From Paenibacillus sp. oral taxon 786 str. D14 (GTDB taxonomy: Bacteria; Bacillota; Bacilli; Paenibacillales; Paenibacillaceae), in assembly GCF_000159955.1 (NCBI RefSeq), contig NZ_GG695970.1, positions 295,821-318,413 on the forward strand: a DNA stretch of 22,593 nucleotides. Reading direction: 5' to 3'. Each line of letters starts with the position of its first letter. Position 1 is the first letter of the stretch. This document shows positions 14,821-22,593 of the stretch, piece after piece. Both the position numbers and the translations under genes were made by a program. A model generated the notes under the pieces. It was not told the DNA's origin, ran no database searches, and saw only the letters and a program-made list of their open reading frames with translations.

Positions 14821-15584
14821 AGAGAAAATTGTTAATTGTCGGCTTGTTGCTGACGATATGGAGCATACTCGCAGTCTCCGTAGCATCGGCCGAACCCGTT
14901 GACCCGATTCCGAGCATTGGCATTCAAATCGGTAATTCGGATTCGGGCGGGGCATCAGGTACCACTTCGTTGTCGATTCTCTTAATGATTACGGTACTCA
15001 GTATCGCGCCGGCAATATTGGTGCTGATGACCAGCTTTACCCGTATTGTCGTGGTGCTGGGGTTTGTCCGCAGTTCGTTAGGGACGCAACAAATGCCGCC
15101 AAACCAGGTATTGATTGGCTTAGCTTTGTTCTTAACGTTATTCATCATGAGCCCAACGCTCTCCACAATTAATGAGGTGGCAGTACAGCCTTATATCAAG
15201 GGAGAAATCACCCAGACTGAAGCGTTGGACAAGGCGGCGGTTCCCATGAAGAAATTCATGTACTCGCATACGAGAACCAAAGATCTTCAGCTGTTCATGG
15301 GTTATACCAAAATGGAAAAGCCGAAGAGCTATGAGGACATCCCGCTTTCGGTGATGGTGCCTGCTTTTGCGATCAGTGAACTCAAGACGGCATTTCAAAT
15401 GGGCTTTATGATATTTATTCCTTTTTTGATTATAGATATCGTTGTCTCCAGCGTGCTGATGGCCATGGGGATGATGATGCTGCCGCCGGTCATGATCTCA
15501 CTGCCGTTCAAGATCTTGCTGTTCGTGCTGGTAGATGGTTGGTATCTGATCGTCAAATCACTGTTAGTCAGCTTTAACACATAG
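14817..15584 (+). CDS. fliP: Flagellar type III export gate protein FliP
   Basis: FliP forms the pentameric core of the FliPQR export gate. The 255 residues start with a cleavable signal peptide (positively charged KRK, hydrophobic 5-20, likely cut after SVASA at residue 25), as usual for FliP. Four further membrane helices follow, with the family signatures TSFTRIVVVLGFVRSSLGTQ near residues 74-93 and MGMMMLPPVMISLPFKI near 217-233. It is translated in overlap with fliO, with GAGGGAG at 14808-14814 as binding site. Length and motifs are complete. Confidence 0.97.
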   Translation: MKRKLLIVGLLLTIWSILAVSVASAEPVDPIPSIGIQIGNSDSGGASGTTSLSILLMITVLSIAPAILVLMTSFTRIVVVLGFVRSSLGTQQMPPNQVLIGLALFLTLFIMSPTLSTINEVAVQPYIKGEITQTEALDKAAVPMKKFMYSHTRTKDLQLFMGYTKMEKPKSYEDIPLSVMVPAFAISELKTAFQMGFMIFIPFLIIDIVVSSVLMAMGMMMLPPVMISLPFKILLFVLVDGWYLIVKSLLVSFNT

Positions 15585-15590
15585 AGGATA

Positions 15591-15608
15591 GGTTCAGGTT
15601 CAGGTTCA
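15591..15608 (+). repeat. Three tandem copies of GGTTCA before fliQ
   Basis: GGTTCA is repeated perfectly at 15591-15596, 15597-15602 and 15603-15608, then GGGAAGGAG begins the fliQ ribosome binding site. The array lies in the 43-base fliP-fliQ gap and does not touch either coding region. Copy number could vary by slippage and would move the fliP stop relative to the fliQ start without altering either protein. Confidence 0.9.
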
Positions 15609-15627
15609 GGGAAGGAGAAAACGGTGT

Positions 15628-15897
15628 ATGAGTTCGGAATTTATTATCGGTTTGGCCGGACAAGCCGTGTATACCGTGTTGAAGGTCAGCGCACCGATGC
15701 TGGTGATCGCTCTCGTGGTGGGGCTCTTGGTAAGTATCTTTCAAGCGACAACGCAAATTCAGGAGCAGACGCTTGCCTTCGTTCCCAAAATCGTCGCTGT
15801 TTTACTAGCGTTGTTGTTGTTTGGCCCTTGGATTTTGACGACGCTGGTCGACTTCACCTACGGAATTCTAAATAACCTATCTAGTTATATCGGTTAG
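15628..15897 (+). CDS. fliQ: Flagellar type III export gate protein FliQ
   Basis: FliQ is an 89-residue protein with two membrane helices (about 16-38 and 51-73) that wraps around FliP/FliR in the export gate. The family core is ALVVGLLVSIFQATTQIQEQ followed by TLAFVPKIVAVLL, which is highly characteristic. Length is exact for the family. The ATG follows GAAGGAG (15611-15617). A second reading frame starting four bases earlier is a shadow and has no family match. Confidence 0.97.
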   Translation: MSSEFIIGLAGQAVYTVLKVSAPMLVIALVVGLLVSIFQATTQIQEQTLAFVPKIVAVLLALLLFGPWILTTLVDFTYGILNNLSSYIG

Positions 15898-15909
15898 GTT
15901 GCCGAAGTT

Positions 15910-16698
15910 ATGGATACGATACTGCACGGAATTTCTATTTTTATGCTTATTTTTTGTCGAATGACAGCCTTTTTTGTAGTTTCGCCTATATTTTCATCCC
16001 GATCGGTGCCGAATACGTTTAAGGTTGGCTTTGCCGGTATCATCGCGGTTGTCATTCTGTTGACCATTGGTCCGAATCAGTCGATACCAAACGACTTGGG
16101 ATACATATTGGTGATTATTCGTGAAGTGCTGGTAGGTCTGTTGATGGGGTACGTGGCAAATCTGATCTTCTCCGTTATCCAAATGGCGGGCTCATTTATC
16201 GATATTCAAATTGGTTTTGGGATCGCGAACGTGATCGACCCTATGACCGGTGCGTCTGCGCCCGTTTTGGGGAATCTCAAGTATATCATTGCCACATTGG
16301 TCTTCCTCAGCATGAACGGCCATCACTACTTACTGGATGCGGTTATTCGGAGCTACAACTGGGTCCCTTTATCCAATCAAGTGTTCCAACAAATTTATAA
16401 CGGGAACTTGTCCGAATTTTTAGTTCAAACCTTCAGCCAGGCGTTTATGCTGGCATTTCAAATGTCAGCTCCGCTGGTGGTAGCTCTGTTTGTCACCGAC
16501 GTAGCGCTTGGATTCTTGGCTCGAACTGCACCGCAATTCAACATTTTTGTTATCGGGATTCCGGTCAAAATCATCGTGGGGTTACTTGTGCTGTTGGTGC
16601 TTGTGCCGGGCTTTATCGTTGCGTTTCAAGCTTTGTTCGAGGTGCTGTTCCGAGCGCTTCATGATCTGCTCGGAACGATAGGACAAAGGCCGCAGTAG
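15910..16698 (+). CDS. fliR: Flagellar type III export gate protein FliR
   Basis: FliR is the single-copy subunit that completes the FliP-FliQ-FliR gate. The 262 residues contain about six hydrophobic helices. Characteristic elements are RMTAFFVVSPIFSSRSVPNT near residues 18-37, and the segment MAGSFIDIQIGFGIANVIDP near 93-112. The C-terminal helix near 215-240 is the usual long LLVLLVLVPGFI type. The ribosome binding site is weak (AGG at the fliQ stop), so translation probably depends on ribosomes finishing fliQ 12 bases earlier. Confidence 0.96.
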   Translation: MDTILHGISIFMLIFCRMTAFFVVSPIFSSRSVPNTFKVGFAGIIAVVILLTIGPNQSIPNDLGYILVIIREVLVGLLMGYVANLIFSVIQMAGSFIDIQIGFGIANVIDPMTGASAPVLGNLKYIIATLVFLSMNGHHYLLDAVIRSYNWVPLSNQVFQQIYNGNLSEFLVQTFSQAFMLAFQMSAPLVVALFVTDVALGFLARTAPQFNIFVIGIPVKIIVGLLVLLVLVPGFIVAFQALFEVLFRALHDLLGTIGQRPQ

Positions 16699-16712
16699 GA
16701 TGGAGGATCGCT

Positions 16713-17804
16713 ATGTCATATCGGTATTCGCTTGATCTGCAGCTGTTCGCTGGCGAAAAGACGGAAAAAGCGACTCCGAAGAAACGTCAGGAGGCCCGAA
16801 AAAAAGGTCAGGTGGCCAAGAGCCAGGAACTGACCGGCGCCTTGTTATTAATGGCCGGATTCCTATGCTTGACTGCATTTGCTGGTTATTTCAAGGACCG
16901 GTTGATTGGCTTGTTTGTTGACGTGTTTTATCATCGGCTGTCCATGGAGGTAACGAAAACGAACGTGATGGCGATGATGGGGGAGTACGCAGTGCAGGTG
17001 TTGCTGCTGCTGGCTCCAATCTTCTTGGTTGTCATCGTCGTGGCTGTTGTTGCCAACTATGCGCAGATCGGTTTCATGTTGGTCGGAGAACCGCTTAAAA
17101 TCAAGTTCAGTAAGCTGGATCCGATCAAAGGGTTTAAAAACATCTTTTCCATGCGCTCGTTGGTTCAATTTGTCAAAACGCTATTTAAGCTGCTGATTAT
17201 CGGGTATCTCGTCTACTCCACGATTTGGGGGTACCGCGGGAGCTTGTCCGCATTAGGGCATGTATCGGTGGATGATACGTTTCATTTTACCGCCCAGTTA
17301 ACGATGAATTTAGGGTTAAAAATCGCAGCCGCTCTAATCGTACTCGCGGTACTGGATTATATGTATCAGCGATATGAACATGAGAAGAATCTGAAGATGT
17401 CCAAGCAGGATATCAAAGATGAATATAAGAAAATGGAAGGCGATCCGCTCATCAAGGGGAAAATTCGGGAACGCCAGCGGCGGATGGCTCTGCAGCGGAT
17501 GATGCAGGAAGTGCCGAAAGCCGATGTAATTATCACCAACCCGACCCACTTTGCGGTCGCTCTGAAGTACGACGGATCCAAAATGGATGCCCCGCAGGTC
17601 ATCGCCAAAGGGCAGGACTATGTGGCGCTCCGCATTAAGGAAATCGCCAAAGAACATGGCGTAATTACGATGGAAAATAAGCCGCTGGCACGGGCGTTAT
17701 TTCAACGAACCGAAATCGGGGATACGATCCCCGCGGATTTGTTCCAAGCCGTTGCCGAAGTGCTGGCTTACGTATATCGAATCAAAGGCAGACCCAAATC
17801 ATAA
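16713..17804 (+). CDS. flhB: Flagellar export switch protein FlhB
   Basis: FlhB controls substrate class in flagellar export. After autocleavage, and on signal from FliK, it changes from rod/hook to filament substrates. The 363 residues open with the cytoplasmic signature AGEKTEKATPKKRQEARKKG, then have four membrane helices (about 32-50, 82-112, 140-170 and 190-212). The cytoplasmic domain carries the intact self-cleavage site NPTH at 276-279, cut between N276 and P277. The ATG follows TGGAGGAT (16701-16708). A complete cleavage site together with fliK in the same operon indicates a standard hook-length switch. Confidence 0.98.
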   Translation: MSYRYSLDLQLFAGEKTEKATPKKRQEARKKGQVAKSQELTGALLLMAGFLCLTAFAGYFKDRLIGLFVDVFYHRLSMEVTKTNVMAMMGEYAVQVLLLLAPIFLVVIVVAVVANYAQIGFMLVGEPLKIKFSKLDPIKGFKNIFSMRSLVQFVKTLFKLLIIGYLVYSTIWGYRGSLSALGHVSVDDTFHFTAQLTMNLGLKIAAALIVLAVLDYMYQRYEHEKNLKMSKQDIKDEYKKMEGDPLIKGKIRERQRRMALQRMMQEVPKADVIITNPTHFAVALKYDGSKMDAPQVIAKGQDYVALRIKEIAKEHGVITMENKPLARALFQRTEIGDTIPADLFQAVAEVLAYVYRIKGRPKS

Positions 17805-17825
17805 TGGGATCGGAGGGGAACTTAC

Positions 17826-19862
17826 GTGAAGAAATTTAAAGATTTATTTATTCTTGTTGGCATAATTGGCATCGTCTTGCTGATGATCGTTCCGATCCCG
17901 ACTTGGCTGCTGGATATTTTGTTGATCATCAATATTTCCCTCGCACTGATCATTTTGCTCGTTGCGATGAACACCAAGGAGGCCTTGCAGTTCTCCATCT
18001 TTCCAGCCATGCTGCTCGTGACGACCTTATTTCGTTTGGCGTTAAATGTATCGACGACCAAGCTGATTCTGGGACAGGCCAAAGCCGGCCACGTGGTGGC
18101 TACATTCGGATCATGGGTTTCACATGGAGAGCCCGTTGTCGGTTTTGTCGTCTTCCTGATTCTCGTGGTCGTTCAGTTTATCGTCATTACCAAAGGCTCG
18201 GAACGTGTAGCTGAGGTTGCTGCACGGTTTACCCTCGACGCGATGCCAGGGAAACAGATGAGTATCGATGCCGACCTCAATGCCGGCCTCATTAATGAGC
18301 AGCAAGCCCGTGAGCGCCGTAATAAGATTGAACGGGAAGCCGATTTCTACGGCGCCATGGATGGTGCGAGTAAATTTGTAAAAGGGGATGCCATCGCGAG
18401 TATCATTATCCTCCTGATCAACCTGATCGGGGGCTTTATTATCGGGATGACGATCCATGGCATGAGCTTTAACGATGCCCTTTCGACTTATTCGCTGCTG
18501 ACGATCGGGGACGGCTTGGTCAGTCAGATTCCGGCATTGCTGATTTCTACCGCAGCCGGCCTGATCGTAACCCGCGCCTCCTCGGAAGGCAATCTGGCAG
18601 ACGATATTACGGGGCAGCTGTTCACCTATCCGAAGCTGTTATTCGTAGTAGCTGGGACGATCGCCCTACTTGGCACCTTTACGCCGATCGGTATTTGGAC
18701 AACTTATCCGTTCGCCGGATTAATGGTCTTTGCCGCGATTAAGATGCAGAAAAATATGGACCGGCGGCAAATCGAGCAGGAGCAACAGGAGGAGGAGCAG
18801 CAAATCGAAGAAGTTCGCAGCCCCGAGAGCGTCATCAACCTGCTTCAGGTGGATCCGATCGAATTCGAATTCGGTTACGGGCTGATTCCTCTTGCTGATA
18901 CGGGGCAAGGCGGGGATTTGCTGGACCGGATCATCATGATCCGGCGTCAATGTGCGCTTGAACTTGGACTGGTTGTTCCCGTCATTCGCATTCGCGACAA
19001 TATTCAACTAAAACCGAATGAATATGTCATCAAAATAAAAGGAAATGTCGTAGGCGGTGGTGAATTATTACTTAATCACTATTTAGCCATGAGTCCAGGG
19101 ATGGATGACGACACGATTACAGGTATCGAGACCCGCGAACCTGCGTTTGGTTTACCGGCCCTTTGGATCGATGAAGCGACCAAGGATCGGGCGGAACTGG
19201 CGGGCTATACCGTAGTTGATCCGCCGTCTGTCGTGGCAACGCATTTGACGGAGCTGATTAAGAAGCATGCGCATGAGCTGCTGGGCCGTCAAGAGACGAA
19301 AGCCCTGGTCGACAACCTCAAGGAGAATTACGCGGTTCTTGTCGACGAATTAATTCCGTCGGTGTTGTCGATTGGTGACGTCCAGAAGGTGCTGGCCAAA
19401 TTGCTTAAAGAGAAAATCTCGATTCGAGATATGGTGACCATTTTCGAGACGCTGGCGGATTACGGAACCTATACCAAGGATCCGGATGTGCTCACCGAAT
19501 ACGTCAGACAAGCGTTATCCCGACAAATTACGCAGCAATATACCCAACCAGGTGAAACGATGCGCGTAATCACTGTGGGACCTAACCTGGAGAAGAAAAT
19601 CGCCGAGAGTGTGCAGCAGACCGAACAAGGCAGCTATCTGGCACTGGATCCAGCTTCAACGCAGACGGTCTTCCAGAAGCTGACGGAGCAAATCAACCGC
19701 TTGGTCCAAACGGGCCATCAACCGATCCTGCTCACCTCGCCAACGATCCGGATGTATTTGCGGCAAATCATTGAGCGCAGCATGCAGGATATTCCGGTGT
19801 TATCTTACAGCGAGTTGGAACCCAATGTTGAAATTCAAAGTGTCGGGGTGGTGAATTTATGA
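17826..19862 (+). CDS. flhA: Flagellar export apparatus protein FlhA
   Basis: FlhA is the nonameric, proton-coupled export gate component whose cytoplasmic ring docks chaperone-substrate complexes and FliJ. The 678 residues comprise a membrane half with about eight helices (to about residue 310) and a cytoplasmic half from about 345. The FHIPEP family loop begins near residue 135 with FTLDAMPGKQMSIDADLNAG and continues with RRNKIEREADFYGAMDGASK. A Glu/Gln-rich linker (about 315-335) joins the halves. The start is GTG, after GGAGGGG at 17812-17818. The stop overlaps flhF as ATGA. Confidence 0.98.
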   Translation: MKKFKDLFILVGIIGIVLLMIVPIPTWLLDILLIINISLALIILLVAMNTKEALQFSIFPAMLLVTTLFRLALNVSTTKLILGQAKAGHVVATFGSWVSHGEPVVGFVVFLILVVVQFIVITKGSERVAEVAARFTLDAMPGKQMSIDADLNAGLINEQQARERRNKIEREADFYGAMDGASKFVKGDAIASIIILLINLIGGFIIGMTIHGMSFNDALSTYSLLTIGDGLVSQIPALLISTAAGLIVTRASSEGNLADDITGQLFTYPKLLFVVAGTIALLGTFTPIGIWTTYPFAGLMVFAAIKMQKNMDRRQIEQEQQEEEQQIEEVRSPESVINLLQVDPIEFEFGYGLIPLADTGQGGDLLDRIIMIRRQCALELGLVVPVIRIRDNIQLKPNEYVIKIKGNVVGGGELLLNHYLAMSPGMDDDTITGIETREPAFGLPALWIDEATKDRAELAGYTVVDPPSVVATHLTELIKKHAHELLGRQETKALVDNLKENYAVLVDELIPSVLSIGDVQKVLAKLLKEKISIRDMVTIFETLADYGTYTKDPDVLTEYVRQALSRQITQQYTQPGETMRVITVGPNLEKKIAESVQQTEQGSYLALDPASTQTVFQKLTEQINRLVQTGHQPILLTSPTIRMYLRQIIERSMQDIPVLSYSELEPNVEIQSVGVVNL

Positions 19863-21277
19863 GAGTAAAACGATATATCGTCGACACGATGCCTGACGCC
19901 ATGTTGAAAATTCGCAATGAGCTGGGTTCGGATGCGGTTATCTTGAGTACGAAGGAAGTAAAGCTCGGCGGTTTCCTCGGCATGTTCCAGAAAAAGAAGA
20001 TTGAAGTGATTGCTGCGACGGAGGAGAAGGCGGCACCGGCACCTAAAGCCAAACCGCTTCTGCCGGCACAGCCGTCGGTTCCGGCTCCTGTTGCACGCCA
20101 AGCCGTGCCGGAGGCATACCGCAAAACGTCGCAGTTAGCCCAGCCTGCTGCCTCGCCGCAGGCTGGGTCTGCGTCCCCCGTTCTCACGGCCATTGGCGTT
20201 CAGGAACGGGAGGAGCCGATTATCACCCCGGTCATGCCGCCAGCGCCTCAGCCGCCGGTCACGGAGCCGCAGCTGCGCCAAACCTCCATTGAACCCGCTT
20301 CCAGCGCGGCTTCAGCTCGATTGGAGGCGGCGATCGCACGTGCGGCCGACCCCGAACAGTTCCTGGCCCCGACCGGGGCTAGGAGCGTAAACTCCGCCAA
20401 AGAAGAGCGCTTGCTCGAAGAAATTCGGCAAATGAAGATGTGGCTCAGCGAGCTGGCGAAGAAGCAAACCAATGGCCGCGAAATGCCGCCGGGTTTGCAT
20501 TCTATCCAACAGCAGTTGATGAGCCAAGAGGTGGGCCCGGAGCTTGCAGATCGTTGGGTAGAAGAGGTTTACGAGGCTTGGTTAAGCTCCGGCAAGACTT
20601 TAAGCGATGACGACATGCAAGCTAGGCTTCGGACCATCGTCAACAGCTTCCTGGATCACCGGATCGATGCGGGGATTGGCGATCAGACAAGGATCGTATA
20701 TATCGCCGGGCCGACGGGGGTCGGGAAGACGACGACCATTGCCAAGCTAGCGGCGGACCAAATTTTCCGCTTGCACAAGAAGGTAGGGTTCATCACGGCG
20801 GACACCTATCGGATTTCGGCAATTGAACAGCTGCGGACCTACGCAACCATCTTAAATGTACCGCTGGAGGTGGTTCAGTCTCCCGGCGATGTACAACGGG
20901 CCATGCAACGCTTAGAGCACTGTGACTTGATCCTGATGGACACGGCCGGAAGGAACTATCTGAATGAGCTGTTTGTGGCGGAGCTGCACAGCCTGCTTGC
21001 CCCTTCGGATGTCAGCGAGACGTATTTGGTCCTTAGCTTGACTTCCAAAGCGCAGGACATGAAACGGATCACCGAGCACTTTAGCAAATATAACTTGGAT
21101 AAGTTAATTTTTACGAAGCTGGATGAAACGGAAACGACCGGCGCGATCTTTAATCTGTTAAACGAGTACCCGTTCAAGGTGTCTTTCCTGACCAACGGTC
21201 AAAATGTACCAGATGACCTGCTGCAGGCGGACGCCGAGTTAATGGTTGATATGCTGCTGGGAGAGCGGAAGCCATGA
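19859..21277 (+). CDS. flhF: Flagellar placement GTPase FlhF
   Basis: FlhF is the third SRP-type GTPase (with Ffh and FtsY) and marks where a flagellum is built at the membrane. The 472 residues show a basic N-terminal B domain (1-55), then a Pro/Ala/Gln-rich disordered linker (about 56-165) and an N-domain (about 180-270). The G-domain has P-loop GPTGVGKT at 284-291, DTAGRN at 361-366 and TKLDE at 419-423. All nucleotide-binding motifs are intact, so GTP-dependent dimerisation is expected. It overlaps flhA by four bases and flhG by four bases; GGGGTGGTGA (19845-19854) precedes the ATG. Confidence 0.97.
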   Translation: MRVKRYIVDTMPDAMLKIRNELGSDAVILSTKEVKLGGFLGMFQKKKIEVIAATEEKAAPAPKAKPLLPAQPSVPAPVARQAVPEAYRKTSQLAQPAASPQAGSASPVLTAIGVQEREEPIITPVMPPAPQPPVTEPQLRQTSIEPASSAASARLEAAIARAADPEQFLAPTGARSVNSAKEERLLEEIRQMKMWLSELAKKQTNGREMPPGLHSIQQQLMSQEVGPELADRWVEEVYEAWLSSGKTLSDDDMQARLRTIVNSFLDHRIDAGIGDQTRIVYIAGPTGVGKTTTIAKLAADQIFRLHKKVGFITADTYRISAIEQLRTYATILNVPLEVVQSPGDVQRAMQRLEHCDLILMDTAGRNYLNELFVAELHSLLAPSDVSETYLVLSLTSKAQDMKRITEHFSKYNLDKLIFTKLDETETTGAIFNLLNEYPFKVSFLTNGQNVPDDLLQADAELMVDMLLGERKP

Positions 21278-22161
21278 ATGACCAGGCCCAAGCACTCAGA
21301 CAATTGGTATCTTCGCATCGAGAGGCAGCTGGGTCTACGGCCCGCAAGGGTTCTGCCAAGATCTTGACGATCAGTAGCGGCAAGGGCGGCGTAGGCAAAT
21401 CCAACTTTACGCTGAATTTTGCCTTAGCGCTAAAGTCGCTTGGACGTAAAGTACTGATCTTTGATGCGGATATCGGTATGGCAAATATCGACGTGTTAAT
21501 GGGCATCAGGCCGAGATATAACTTGTATCACTTGCTGAAGGGAGAAAAGAACATTACGGAGATCGTGGAGCTGGGCACGCACGCGTTACCTTTTATTGCG
21601 GGCGGCTCCGGGCTCACCGAACTGTTCACCCTGTCCGAAGGGGATCTGAATTACTTCACCTCGCAGATCGAGATGATTTCCGAGGAGATGGATTTTATCC
21701 TTTTTGATACAGGTGCCGGTTTATCGAAGGAAACGCTCAAGTTCATCACCGCTGCCGATGAGTGCCTGGTCGTCACGACGCCGGAGCCAACCTCGATCAC
21801 AGATGCTTATGCCTTGATCAAGGTTGTTCATGGAATGGATCAAGAGTTGCCATTCCGGTTAGTCGTTAACCGGGTCTCCGGGGAGCTTGAGGCGAAGCAG
21901 GTCGCCGATAAAATTTCGTTGGTCGCCAGCCGTTTCCTCGATATGGAAATCCCTGTGCTCGGCTATCTCAACGACGATCCGCATGTGATGCAGGCGGTCA
22001 AGAAGCAGGTTCCTTTCTCCATCGCTTTCCCCGGTTGCTCGGCAACGCGCGATATTCAGCGATTGGCTTTGGCTTATCTGAATGTTCCGCAAACCAAGCC
22101 GAAGGATACTTTATCGGGAATCAAGGGATTTATGCAGAAATGGTTAAAACTGGCAAAATGA
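21274..22161 (+). CDS. flhG: Flagellar number regulator FlhG (MinD-like ATPase, YlxH)
   Basis: FlhG is a ParA/MinD-family ATPase that limits flagellar number and stimulates the FlhF GTPase. The 295-residue product opens with NDQAQALRQLV, the DQAxxLR activation motif known to reach into the FlhF dimer. The deviant Walker A motif SGKGGVGKSN is at residues 35-44, DADIGMANIDVLMG follows near 67-80, and FDTGAGLSKETL is the switch II region. The C-terminal basic, amphipathic end (FMQKWLKLAK) fits a MinD-like membrane-targeting helix. It starts inside the flhF stop (ATGA). Confidence 0.96.
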   Translation: MNDQAQALRQLVSSHREAAGSTARKGSAKILTISSGKGGVGKSNFTLNFALALKSLGRKVLIFDADIGMANIDVLMGIRPRYNLYHLLKGEKNITEIVELGTHALPFIAGGSGLTELFTLSEGDLNYFTSQIEMISEEMDFILFDTGAGLSKETLKFITAADECLVVTTPEPTSITDAYALIKVVHGMDQELPFRLVVNRVSGELEAKQVADKISLVASRFLDMEIPVLGYLNDDPHVMQAVKKQVPFSIAFPGCSATRDIQRLALAYLNVPQTKPKDTLSGIKGFMQKWLKLAK

Positions 22162-22192
22162 TTCTTCGTAAAGGAACAGGAGTGGAACGTTG

Positions 22193-22593
22193 ATGTCTTA
22201 TCGAGTGATGGTGGTAGACGATTCGGCGTTTATGCGTAAGATCATCTCGGACCTGATCGAACAGGACAAGGCTTTTCAGGTCTCGGCAACGGCCAAGAAC
22301 GGACGCGAAGCGATTGAGCAAATCGCGCGAGTTCAACCGGATTTGGTGACGATGGACGTGGAAATGCCGGAAATGAACGGTCTGGACGCGCTCAAGGTCA
22401 TCATGAAGGAACATCCGTTGCCGGTAATTATGCTGTCGGGCATCAATGAACAAGGCATGCGGGAGACGATCATGGCGCTGGAGCTTGGCGCCTTCGATTT
22501 CATCCGCAAGCCATCGGCTACCACCAGCGAGCATGACATCGAGCAGGTGGGCCGCGAGCTGCGCGAGCAGATGCGCGCCGCGATGCAGGCGAA
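22193..22593 (+). CDS. cheB: Chemotaxis methylesterase CheB, N-terminal part (cut by window end)
   Basis: CheB removes methyl groups from chemoreceptors when its receiver domain is phosphorylated by CheA. Only about 133 codons are present, without a stop. The receiver domain is complete: D9/D10, phospho-acceptor D55 in VTMDVEMPEMNG, S82 and K106 in FIRKPS. The esterase domain lies beyond the window. The call rests on the strong CheB-like opening YRVMVVDDSAFMRKIISDLI, the GLDALKVIM segment after the acceptor, and its place after flhG as in B. subtilis. ATG 22193 is used; TTG 22190, immediately before it and also well spaced from AGGAG (22178-22182), is a possible start. Confidence 0.92.
   Translation, partial: MSYRVMVVDDSAFMRKIISDLIEQDKAFQVSATAKNGREAIEQIARVQPDLVTMDVEMPEMNGLDALKVIMKEHPLPVIMLSGINEQGMRETIMALELGAFDFIRKPSATTSEHDIEQVGRELREQMRAAMQA

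Noticed and set aside
15624..15875. 83-codon plus-strand frame overlapping the fliQ start
   Set aside because: It runs in the wrong frame through the highly characteristic FliQ sequence and has no hydrophobic segments or family match.
21904..21911. GCCGATAA inside flhG, like a SigD -10 element upstream of cheB
   Set aside because: No TAAA about 15 bases upstream, and the codons are ordinary for this FlhG region.
1..22593. A new accessory system, mobile element, prophage, CRISPR array or RNA gene
   Set aside because: All long plus-strand frames resolve to known flagellar or chemotaxis families in Bacillales order; I saw no transposase, integrase, terminal inverted repeats, spacer-repeat arrays or tRNA-like structures.

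Overview
The window is a single long run of 27 plus-strand genes and is the flagellar/chemotaxis (fla/che) operon of a Gram-positive bacterium of the order Bacillales. A Paenibacillus-like (Paenibacillaceae) host is most likely. Evidence for this is the B. subtilis gene order (flgB to cheB, with cheY directly after fliY), a fused CheC-FliN type FliY in place of a separate FliN, very strong AGGAGGTGA-type ribosome binding sites, frequent TTG and GTG starts, and an extra TIGR02530-type gene between flgD and the hook gene. The genus is an inference from remembered protein similarity, not from a search.

Layout. 1-101: AT-rich leader with a candidate SigA-type promoter and a perfect 14-bp palindrome. 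102-4808: proximal rod (flgB, flgC), rod/MS-ring adaptor (fliE), MS ring (fliF), rotor (fliG) and export regulator (fliH). 4789-7542: export ATPase fliI, fliJ, and a MotE/YlxF-like protein. 7583-11142: hook block, with fliK, flgD, the TIGR02530 protein, flgE/flgG and swrD/flbD. 11139-14284: fliL and the switch/chemotaxis genes fliM, fliY and cheY. 14293-19862: membrane export gate fliO, fliP, fliQ, fliR, flhB and flhA. 19859-22161: number/placement GTPase and ATPase flhF and flhG. 22193 to the edge: the start of cheB, cut by the window end.

The genes work together as one assembly line. FliF/FliG and FliM/FliY build the rotor and switch. FliO-P-Q-R with FlhA and FlhB, driven by FliH-I-J, export rod and hook parts (FlgB, FlgC, FliE, FlgD, FlgE), and FliK sets hook length. 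FlhF/FlhG set position and number. CheY, FliY and CheB couple receptors to the switch. Spacing is tight throughout: many stop/start overlaps, no gap over about 100 bases, and no factor-independent terminator. Transcription therefore appears to run through the whole window and out past cheB.

I found no mobile elements, tRNA or rRNA genes, CRISPR, prophage or foreign-looking insertion, and no new multi-gene system. The less ordinary material is small-scale: the palindrome at the presumed transcription start, a large intercistronic hairpin between the hook gene and swrD, short tandem duplications at three gene junctions, the concentration of non-ATG starts, and two genes whose roles are poorly defined (the TIGR02530 protein and the MotE-like protein).
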